6,367 nt of DNA from Pseudomonadota bacterium. Its GTDB lineage: Bacteria; Pseudomonadota; Gammaproteobacteria; Steroidobacterales; Woeseiaceae. The stretch lies in NCBI GenBank assembly GCA_022565135.1, contig JADFKA010000110.1, positions 1 through 6,367 on the forward strand, given 5' to 3'. Of the stretch, positions 1 through 6,115 are shown in pieces. The notes beneath the pieces were generated by a model, which searched no databases, had not been told where the DNA came from, and worked only from the letters and a program-made list of their open reading frames with translations. Numbering within the stretch: position 1 is the stretch's first letter; each line of letters opens with the position of its first letter. The position numbers were made by a program, and so were the translations under genes.

Positions 1-1041
1 AATCAAGGTCGTCTCATCCTGGAAAGGGTGGTCAGAGTTTTGCACCTCACTCGCTGCGCGGTCGTAGCCGGTCGGGAACCAGCCCGGCGGCGTCTGCACA
101 TCGGCCGGGTCAGTCACCGGGCCGTAGCCGGGAATGTATTGCGCCAGATCGCCGTCGTAGTCGTACTGAGCGAGGGTACGGAAAGATGGGCTATTGCTGC
201 CGCCGTAATCGTAGACCCAGATATGGCCCCAAGTTGTGTCGGAGCACTTGAAATTGCCGGTACGCGGATCAACGCGGTCGGCCCGCGCGCCGGTAACAGG
301 ATCGAAAACATAGTCTTCTTCGCAATTGAAGTAGTCGCGGTCACCCTGGGCGAGCTCTTCCTGCTTGTTGTAGTCGGCCGTGATCCGGAAGCCGCCCCGC
401 GCGAAGTCGCGGCCCCAGGACGCACTCAAACGCGTATGTTCACCGCCGCTCGAATTCGGCTGCGAAACATAGCCATCGAACGAGGCGCCGTCCCCCCGGC
501 GGGTAATGATATTGACCACGCCGGCGACCGCATCCGATCCGTAAATCGACGAGGCGCCGTCTTTCAGCACTTCGATACGCTCGATCGTCGCCAGTGGCAG
601 GACACTGAAGTCGAAAGAGGATACGCCGCCGCGCGTGCCTGACGGCCCGGCCCGGCGTCCGTTGAGCAACACCAGCGTGCGGTTGGCGCCGAGGCCGCGC
701 AGCGAAATCGTGCTCGTCCCGATACCGCCATTCTCAACCAACGCTGAGCTGAGTACGCTGGTCACCTGCGGCGATCCCGCCGCTACGGTGCTGTTCTGGA
801 GCAGCTCACCAACGTTGGCAATACCCTGCAGCGACGCTTCTCCTATGTCGATAATTTCCATCGGGGACGAGCTGGTGAAAACATCTTTCCGGATTCGAGA
901 TCCGGTGGTGACGATTTCTTCGATCACGTTCTCGTCAGCGATATCTTCGATATCTTCCTGGGCAAGCGCGAAACCGCCCATTAACAATGATCCGTGCGCG
1001 AGGGCAATGCTGACAGCTGTAGCAATCGGCGTCTTTTTCAT
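1..1041 (-). CDS. TonB-dependent outer-membrane receptor, N-terminal part (runs off left edge)
   Basis: Reading leftward from ATG at 1041-1039 gives 347 residues with no stop, so the C-terminal beta-barrel lies outside the window. Residues 1-27 are a signal peptide (KK near the start, hydrophobic core, ALA-Q cleavage site at 27/28). A TonB-box-like segment with the EEIVTTGSRIR motif follows at about 41-51. The plug domain spans roughly 52-181, with SLRGLGANRTLVLLNGRR at 113-130 and the plug-end signature IERIEVLKDGASSIYGSDA at 153-171, ending in VNIITR. Barrel strands begin after that. A Cys pair (C240, C266) flanks a loop containing FDPVTG and DPRTG repeats, probably a disulfide-closed extracellular loop. 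Such receptors take up a ligand across the outer membrane using TonB/ExbBD energy. The ligand cannot be read from the plug. It is divergent from the halogenase pair, suggesting the receptor imports a compound related to the halogenases or is co-regulated with them. The family call is firm; the substrate is unknown. Confidence 0.95.
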   Translation of the reverse strand, partial: MKKTPIATAVSIALAHGSLLMGGFALAQEDIEDIADENVIEEIVTTGSRIRKDVFTSSSPMEIIDIGEASLQGIANVGELLQNSTVAAGSPQVTSVLSSALVENGGIGTSTISLRGLGANRTLVLLNGRRAGPSGTRGGVSSFDFSVLPLATIERIEVLKDGASSIYGSDAVAGVVNIITRRGDGASFDGYVSQPNSSGGEHTRLSASWGRDFARGGFRITADYNKQEELAQGDRDYFNCEEDYVFDPVTGARADRVDPRTGNFKCSDTTWGHIWVYDYGGSNSPSFRTLAQYDYDGDLAQYIPGYGPVTDPADVQTPPGWFPTGYDRAASEVQNSDHPFQDETTLI

Positions 1042-1049
1042 CTTGGAAA

Positions 1050-1055
1050 TCCCCT
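1050..1055 (-). promoter_or_regulatory. Ribosome binding site of the TonB receptor gene
   Basis: On the minus strand the sequence AGGGGA lies 8 nt before the ATG at 1041. This is a near-ideal Shine-Dalgarno site and supports that start, which also yields a well-formed signal peptide. Confidence 0.75.
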
Positions 1056-1264
1056 AATGTCTTTATAAAAAGCTCAACTTTTTCGCAATCTGCTTTATTA
1101 TTATCTTTGTTGCAGAATAGTTGGGCTTTATATTAACCAGAGTACAGCACAGACAAGGCATCTAAAGCAAACAGTTTATTGTGTGGAATATTTACAACAG
1201 CTATTCTGGTAAATCTCGGCGATTTTCATATTTCGGGTAAAATTGCCCGTAACTCCACCAATCT

Positions 1265-1271
1265 GAAAGGA
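1265..1271 (+). promoter_or_regulatory. Ribosome binding site of the first halogenase (decides GTG start)
   Basis: GAAAGGA lies 9 nt before GTG at 1281. It selects this GTG over the upstream in-frame TTG at 1179. The resulting protein begins just before the FAD-binding motif, as usual for the family. Confidence 0.7.
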
Positions 1272-1280
1272 TTTCTCTGC

Positions 1281-2900
1281 GTGACCCCGAAGAAAGTATT
1301 GATCGTTGGTGGTGGCTCTGCCGGATGGATGGCGGCGGCGTATCTTGAGGCAGCATTGAGAGACAACGGCCAGCGGCCGGTTGAAATCAGCTTGATCGAA
1401 TCGCCTGACGTGCCGCGCATTGGCGTCGGTGAGGCCACGATCCCCCATATCAAGCACATCCTGGCTGTCGTCGGTATCGATCCGCTGGATTTTCTCAAAA
1501 AAGTCGACGGCACATTCAAGCAGGCCATTAAATACGTCGACTGGCTGGACGGCAACGGCGAGTATTTCTACCACGCCTTCGACACGTTTCAGGTACAACC
1601 GATCGATCGCGCGGCGCTCCTCTGGCATACGAGCGACAGGTCGGTGCCCTTTGGGGAGACGACGTCGATGCAGCCCGTCATCTGCGATTTGGGGCTCAGC
1701 CCAATACCGCAGCGCGACTCCCAGTTCGGCCAGCCGCTGAAATTCGCCTTTCATATGAATGCGCTGAAATTCGCGGACATGCTCTCTGAGATCGCGACGG
1801 CTCGCGGTGTCAGACACTATCTCGACCATGTCACCGAGGTCGAGATGCACGATAATGGCGATATTGTTGCTGTTTTGACCAAGAGCGGCGAGCGGCTCGA
1901 AGCGGACTTGTTCATCGATTGCACCGGTTTCGCGGCGCTTCTTATCGACAAACAGCTCGACATTGACTGGGTCGACTGCTCGCAGTGGCTGCTGTGCGAC
2001 CGGGCCATAACAATGAATGTGCCCTATGAACATCATTTCCCCGGCTACGTGCGCCCCTATACGACTGCAACCGCCTTGTCGTCCGGGTGGGTATGGGAGA
2101 TTCCTCTGCAAACCCGGAAGGCACTCGGTTACGTGCATTCGAGCGCCTTTATCAGCGAAGATGACGCTGAGCGCGAGATTCGTGCTTTTGAGGGTCAACA
2201 TGCCGAATCGTTGGCCACCGGAACCGTGCATTTCAAGGTCGGGCACCGCGCCAAAGCCTGGGCGCGCAATTGCGTCTCCATGGGTCTGGCCGCGAATTTC
2301 ATCGAGCCGCTCGAATCGACCGGGCTGTATCTGAGCGATCTTGCAGTCGTCAATCTAGCCCAGTATTTCCCGTTCGAGGACGATATGGCACCGCTCGCCT
2401 ATCGATTCAATCGAATCATGGCTAATCGTTTTTACGAGATCCTGGACTTCATCAACATGCACTACTGTTTGACGCGGCGAAACGACACCGAGTTCTGGCG
2501 GGAAGTTCGCCGGCCAGAGCGTATTAACAATCGTCTCCAGGCGAAACTCGACTTCTGGCGGATCAAGATGCCCTCAACCGCCGACTTCATCGATCAACAC
2601 ATACCGGGACAAACCGACCAGCCGCTGCCCACTGCCGGCCTTCCCGGCGATCATCGACCCCCGGTCGATACTGCGGGCATTTTCGGCCTCGAGAGTTACG
2701 AGGCGATCCTGTACGGCATGGACTTCCTGGCCGAAGAATGCGACGAGTGGTTCGGCAAGAATCGCCCCGAGACCCAGGTGCCAGGCTTCATTATCGAGCG
2801 CCTGCGGCGCGCGCCGCAGACTTACCAGCCGCACGATGTCTGGCTCAGGCAGTTTGCCGGTATGTCAGACTATCAGCGTACATCGGTGTCCGGGCGATGA
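1281..2900 (+). CDS. Flavin-dependent halogenase, tryptophan-halogenase family (first of tandem pair)
   Basis: The 539-residue cytoplasmic enzyme has the length and all hallmarks of the FADH2-dependent tryptophan-halogenase family (PrnA/RebH type), which makes HOCl or HOBr from halide and O2 and halogenates aromatic carbons. Visible motifs are the dinucleotide-binding GGGSAGWM at 10-17, RIGVGEATIP at 46-55, K80 in GTFK (equivalent to catalytic Lys79 of PrnA), YHAF at 97-100, WVWEIP at 270-275 (the WxWxIP halogenase signature), EPLEST at 342-347 with E345 aligning to catalytic Glu346 of PrnA, and the HYCLTRRND...FW segment at 394-406. The GTG start is chosen from the RBS and from where homology begins; an in-frame extension to TTG 1179 looks non-coding. 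It is the first gene of a plus-strand operon and overlaps the next gene by 4 nt. All catalytic residues are present, so it is probably active. The substrate is not predictable; free tryptophan is not assured. The reductase partner it needs is not in the window. Confidence 0.95.
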   Translation: MTPKKVLIVGGGSAGWMAAAYLEAALRDNGQRPVEISLIESPDVPRIGVGEATIPHIKHILAVVGIDPLDFLKKVDGTFKQAIKYVDWLDGNGEYFYHAFDTFQVQPIDRAALLWHTSDRSVPFGETTSMQPVICDLGLSPIPQRDSQFGQPLKFAFHMNALKFADMLSEIATARGVRHYLDHVTEVEMHDNGDIVAVLTKSGERLEADLFIDCTGFAALLIDKQLDIDWVDCSQWLLCDRAITMNVPYEHHFPGYVRPYTTATALSSGWVWEIPLQTRKALGYVHSSAFISEDDAEREIRAFEGQHAESLATGTVHFKVGHRAKAWARNCVSMGLAANFIEPLESTGLYLSDLAVVNLAQYFPFEDDMAPLAYRFNRIMANRFYEILDFINMHYCLTRRNDTEFWREVRRPERINNRLQAKLDFWRIKMPSTADFIDQHIPGQTDQPLPTAGLPGDHRPPVDTAGIFGLESYEAILYGMDFLAEECDEWFGKNRPETQVPGFIIERLRRAPQTYQPHDVWLRQFAGMSDYQRTSVSGR

Positions 2901-4504
2901 TATCTCCCAAAAAAGTTGTGATTGTTGGCGGCGGGTCCGCGGGCTGGATGGTCGCCGCCTACCTCGATGCCGCACTCAATACACCGGCTCTCCGTGTTGC
3001 AGACATCACACTGGTAGAGTCGCCGGACGTGCCGCGTATCGGTGTTGGCGAGGCTACAATTCCGAGCATCAGGCATATACTGGCGGTAATCGGGCTTGAC
3101 GAGGTCGAGTTTCTTAAGAGAGTTGACGGCACCTTCAAGCACGCGATCAAGTACGTCGACTGGGTTCATGGCAACGGAGACTCTTACTACCATGCCTTTG
3201 GACGCCGCCGTCTGGAGCCGCTCGATTTTTCTGCGACGAAGTGGCTCAAGAGCGATCGGTCGCTGCCGTTCTCGACGACCATCTCGGCCCAGCCGACGCT
3301 CTGCGAAGACTTCATCGGGCCCAACGGATTTCCGGAGGACCGGACCGATTTCGGGTTCAATTACGCGTTTCACATGAACGCGCTAAAGTTCGCCGACTAC
3401 CTCTGCGAAGTCGCTACAGCGCGCGGCGTCACACATCATCTCGATCATCTGACGGACGTTGAGATGACGGAGAACGGCAACATTGCGGCCATCAAGACTC
3501 GTGGTGGTCTCCGGCTCGACGGCGATCTGTTTATTGACTGCACGGGATTCAGTGCACTGTTGATCGAAAAAAAGCTCGGCGTCGAGTGGATTGACTGCTC
3601 GCAGTGGCTCTTAGGCGATCGCGCCGTGACGATCCAGGTGCCCTACGAAACGAACTACCCGGGCTATATTCGGCCCAATACGCTCGCAACCGCAGTGTCG
3701 GCCGGCTGGATATGGGAGATCCCGCTCCAAAACCGGCGCGCCTGGGGCTACGTGCATTCGAGCCAGTTTGCGAATGAAGACCAGGCCGAACGCGAGCTTC
3801 GCGAATTTGTCGGCTCATTTGCCGACGAATTGCCCGCACGCTTTGTACCGTTTAAGGTCGGCTATCGTGCGAAAGCCTGGGTGAAAAACTGCATCGCGAT
3901 CGGTCTGTCGGCCGGCTTCTTAGAGCCGCTTGAGTCGACCGGACTGTACATGAGTGATCTCGCAACCGTAATGTTGTCTGAACATTTCCCCCACCACGGC
4001 AACATGGCACCACTGGCGGATCGTTACAACCGCATCATCGCGGATCGATTCCACGAGATAGTCGATTTCATCAACCTGCACTACTGTCTGACGCAGCGCG
4101 AGGACAGCGAGTACTGGCGCGAGATTCGGCGGCCCGAGCGCATGCACGATCGGGTGCGGGCAAAACTGGAGTTCTGGCGGCACAAGCCACCAGCAATGCC
4201 CGATTGGGAAGATGCGTGGTTTCCAGGCCAGCCAGATACGCCGCTAGTATCCGGCGGGCTGCCCGGTGACCACCGGCCGCCCATCGACACGGCGGGCGTG
4301 TTCGGCCTCTCGAGCTATGAGGCGATTCTCTACGGCATGGATTTCCTGAGCGATGAGTGCGATCGATGGTACGGCAAGAACCGGCCGCCAAGCGAAGTGC
4401 TGCTGCCGGTGGCAGAGCGAATTCGGTCCGCACGCGCATCACTGCCGCGACATGATGCCTGGTTACAGCGCGTTTGTGGTATGCCGGAGTTCCGCTCGCA
4501 ATAA
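2897..4504 (+). CDS. Flavin-dependent halogenase, tryptophan-halogenase family (second of tandem pair)
   Basis: The 535-residue paralogue of the preceding gene is, by eye, about 60% identical to it along the full length, so the pair arose by tandem duplication or acquisition of close relatives. It has GGGSAGWM at 11-18, RIGVGEATIP at 47-56, catalytic K81 in GTFK, YHAF at 98-101, WIWEIP at 271-276 and EPLEST at 343-348 with E346 and S347 numbered as in PrnA. ATG at 2897 overlaps the upstream TGA (ATGA) without a strong Shine-Dalgarno site, implying translational coupling. The open frame continues upstream to 2738 but that part lies inside the first gene and is not family-like. Divergence from the first copy clusters at residues about 102-118 and 134-155 and in the C-terminal tail, which suggests different regioselectivity or substrate rather than simple dosage. 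The 3' end overlaps the convergent sulfotransferase gene. It lacks a signal peptide, so it acts in the cytoplasm. Confidence 0.95.
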   Translation: MISPKKVVIVGGGSAGWMVAAYLDAALNTPALRVADITLVESPDVPRIGVGEATIPSIRHILAVIGLDEVEFLKRVDGTFKHAIKYVDWVHGNGDSYYHAFGRRRLEPLDFSATKWLKSDRSLPFSTTISAQPTLCEDFIGPNGFPEDRTDFGFNYAFHMNALKFADYLCEVATARGVTHHLDHLTDVEMTENGNIAAIKTRGGLRLDGDLFIDCTGFSALLIEKKLGVEWIDCSQWLLGDRAVTIQVPYETNYPGYIRPNTLATAVSAGWIWEIPLQNRRAWGYVHSSQFANEDQAERELREFVGSFADELPARFVPFKVGYRAKAWVKNCIAIGLSAGFLEPLESTGLYMSDLATVMLSEHFPHHGNMAPLADRYNRIIADRFHEIVDFINLHYCLTQREDSEYWREIRRPERMHDRVRAKLEFWRHKPPAMPDWEDAWFPGQPDTPLVSGGLPGDHRPPIDTAGVFGLSSYEAILYGMDFLSDECDRWYGKNRPPSEVLLPVAERIRSARASLPRHDAWLQRVCGMPEFRSQ

Positions 4505-5422
4505 GGCCGCGATGCGCGCGGCGACAGGCTGCCACTCGTCGCGCACACTGTCGATGGCCTCCGCGTGACGACGCCACTTGTCCGGATGAGGCGGCGTTAA
4601 CGTCGTCCTCGCAAACGGCAGCGACTGCATTTCTTGCACGAACTCGGGAACTTCAAGCCCGGCGAAACTCGCGATTTCCCTTAGCGCCGCCGCCGGCTCG
4701 TTGATCAATTGCTCATAGCCGGTCGTCATCCAGCGCTCCGCGGGTAGCCGTTCGAGCTCATCGATGATGATGCGGTTGCCGGCGGACCACTGAAAAGCGG
4801 CGATGTCCGCCAGCGCCTTGCCTTTCAGATGGCGCCAGCCCGGCGGCAGCAGGAAGCACCAGGCGGACCGATCCCATCCGGGCAAATCGCGAAATGTCAC
4901 GAAGCGACCGGTCTGCAAACCATCGCCCCAGGCATCCATGATGCTCGCAATATTTTGCGGCGGCTGGCGATGCAGAAAAACGAATCGGGCGCGCGGAAAA
5001 ACCTTGAGTAGAAACGGAATATTGAGCGCATTACGCGGCGTCTTTTCGAGCAGCACGACGCTCCTGGGTCTGGGGCTCAGCCGAATATAGCGCCGACCCT
5101 GGTGGTCGCCCAGCAGAAACGCAAAACAGCGACGCATTTGGTCGCAGGTGCGCGGATCGGCGTGCGATTCGTCAAGACAGCCCGAGTCCAGAGCCGCGTT
5201 GGCAGCACCCAGGCTCGGGAACGCATTGAATATGGCATGGCTCTCGCCACCGATGCTCCAGAAACCCGCGAGGCGCTGCAGCTGTTCGAATAGCAGGGTA
5301 CTGCCGGCACGTGGTACCGAGACGATTATCAGAGAATCATCAAAGCATGTTTCGAGATCAGCGGGCGACAACGCCCGCGTTGCGCTTGTGGCGGCCTGTA
5401 GCAGATCGACACGCTGCTGCAT
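4463..5422 (-). CDS. PAPS-dependent sulfotransferase (Sulfotransfer_3-like)
   Basis: The 319-residue cytoplasmic protein has no signal peptide or membrane segment. The 5'-phosphosulfate-binding loop is VPRAGSTLLFEQL at 36-48, a form of the PRSGTT motif. EKTPRN at 126-131 and RFVFLHRQPPQNIASIMD at 146-163 match the conserved central segment and the 3'-phosphate-binding motif (R...S160) of sulfotransferases. Near the C-terminus PPHPDKWRRH (277-286) resembles the family's closing Ser/Lys-Trp-Arg segment. It should transfer sulfate from PAPS to a hydroxyl or amine on a small molecule, carbohydrate or peptide tyrosine; the acceptor is not evident. It is 9 nt downstream of the hydroxylase gene on the same strand, with no strong RBS, so co-transcription and coupled translation are likely. 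One reading is that it sulfates a hydroxyl made by its neighbour or one on the halogenated product. Its 3' end overlaps the second halogenase by 42 nt in opposite orientation. Confidence 0.88.
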   Translation of the reverse strand: MQQRVDLLQAATSATRALSPADLETCFDDSLIIVSVPRAGSTLLFEQLQRLAGFWSIGGESHAIFNAFPSLGAANAALDSGCLDESHADPRTCDQMRRCFAFLLGDHQGRRYIRLSPRPRSVVLLEKTPRNALNIPFLLKVFPRARFVFLHRQPPQNIASIMDAWGDGLQTGRFVTFRDLPGWDRSAWCFLLPPGWRHLKGKALADIAAFQWSAGNRIIIDELERLPAERWMTTGYEQLINEPAAALREIASFAGLEVPEFVQEMQSLPFARTTLTPPHPDKWRRHAEAIDSVRDEWQPVAARIAALLRAELRHTTNAL

Positions 5423-5431
5423 CGTGCGGCG

Positions 5432-6115
5432 TTAGGCGCTTTCGGTATGGCAGGTACAGGGAATCCGGCCGTGGTCTGTGTCCATGCAGGCTTCGGGCAA
5501 GCACGGTTGATCGGGGTAGTGCTTTTCGCCGCAGCAACATTTTTCGCCTTTGAGGACATAGTCAAGAATCAGGTGAATGCGCGCCTCAGCGCCAGCATTG
5601 TGAACGGAATGCAGGCGCCGGTTATTGATCTCATAGATCTCCCCTTCGGGGATGCTGAGCGTCTCTCGCCCCACTTTGAAGAGAACGCGATCGTTGGTAA
5701 TGATTGGCACGTGCACTCGGTGCGAGTGCGTCAGTGAAAAATTGTCGTCGCGATGTTCGTCAATCGTCCCCCCAGGAGCAAGGCGAACCAAGTTGGCTCG
5801 AATGAAATAGCCGGTGCCGTGTTTTTCGGTCAGCGCGCGGCCTTTTTCCGATGCATCAAAAAAGTCCGCCGTTATCGCCAGTATTGGCCGAATCACCGGT
5901 GCAAACGTTTGCAGGGCAGGATGCCGGGTTGGCTCCGTGTGGCGAAAATCGTCATCGTGCACCAGCGGTATTGTCTGGGTGTCCTTGTGCACCTCATAGC
6001 GCTGCTGCCGCACCGATTCCTGAGTCCAGTCTTCGTCGGTCAGCGTGGCGACCAACGCCTTGACGTGCTCAATATTGGCACTGCCAATGCGTCGAAAATT
6101 GTCGTCAAAATTCAT
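5432..6115 (-). CDS. Aspartyl/asparaginyl beta-hydroxylase-like 2OG-Fe(II) oxygenase with Cys-rich tail
   Basis: The 227-residue cytoplasmic protein matches the Asp_Arg_Hydrox (PF05118-type) double-stranded beta-helix fold. The iron-binding triad is readable as H121 and D123 (EHRDDNF) and H169 (RRLHSVHNAG). SHRVHVPI at 131-138 and ARIHLILDY at 178-186, with R179 a good candidate for binding the 2-oxoglutarate carboxylate, are also family-typical. Members hydroxylate Asp, Asn or Arg side chains in proteins, peptides or free amino acids; the substrate here is unknown. After the oxygenase core the last 35 residues hold seven cysteines (C193, C194, C195, C205, C210, C220, C222), unlike the minimal domain, suggesting a metal-binding or disulfide module. 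ATG at 6115 is preceded on the minus strand by a weak GAAGAA (6124-6129) 8 nt away. It is the first recognisable gene of the minus-strand operon with the sulfotransferase. The fold assignment is fairly sure. Confidence 0.85.
   Translation of the reverse strand: MNFDDNFRRIGSANIEHVKALVATLTDEDWTQESVRQQRYEVHKDTQTIPLVHDDDFRHTEPTRHPALQTFAPVIRPILAITADFFDASEKGRALTEKHGTGYFIRANLVRLAPGGTIDEHRDDNFSLTHSHRVHVPIITNDRVLFKVGRETLSIPEGEIYEINNRRLHSVHNAGAEARIHLILDYVLKGEKCCCGEKHYPDQPCLPEACMDTDHGRIPCTCHTESA

Larger units (their letters stand above)
1042..1280. promoter_or_regulatory. Divergent intergenic region between receptor and halogenase operon
   Basis: This gap is clearly AT-richer than the flanking genes and must hold the promoters for both directions. 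No consensus sigma-70 promoter is obvious. The best plus-strand candidate is TTGTGT (1179-1184), a 17-nt spacer, then TATTCT (1202-1207), which is only a moderate match. On the minus strand TTGCGA and TATAAA occur upstream of the receptor RBS but with a short 15-nt spacer. An 8-bp inverted pair, CAGAATAG (1113-1120) and CTATTCTG (1201-1208), sits roughly in the middle, but a match of that length is expected about half the time by chance in a region this size. A reading frame in frame with the first halogenase extends back to TTG at 1179, but it has no RBS and no family-like sequence. Confidence 0.5.

Noticed and set aside
28..642. A 204-codon open frame on the plus strand within the TonB receptor
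   Set aside because: It is the mirror of the receptor coding frame. Its sequence is low-complexity Arg/Ala/Val-rich without domain features, while the opposite strand encodes a clear signal peptide and plug.
1113..1208. Inverted repeat CAGAATAG / CTATTCTG as an operator
   Set aside because: The arms are 8 bp and 80 bp apart. About 0.4 such matches are expected by chance in a 240-bp region, so it cannot be called without conservation data.
1179..1280. N-terminal extension of halogenase 1 from TTG 1179
   Set aside because: It has no RBS and its residues do not resemble the family. GTG 1281 has a well-spaced GAAAGGA and begins just before the FAD motif.
1176..2246. A 356-codon open frame on the minus strand inside the first halogenase
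   Set aside because: It is antisense to a gene with complete, ordered halogenase motifs. The encoded protein shows no recognisable domain, and it has no upstream RBS or gene context. Long antisense frames are common in GC-rich genes.
2738..2896. N-terminal extension of halogenase 2
   Set aside because: It lies wholly inside the coding end of halogenase 1 in another frame and is Arg/Ala-rich. ATG 2897 gives the same N-terminus as the paralogue.
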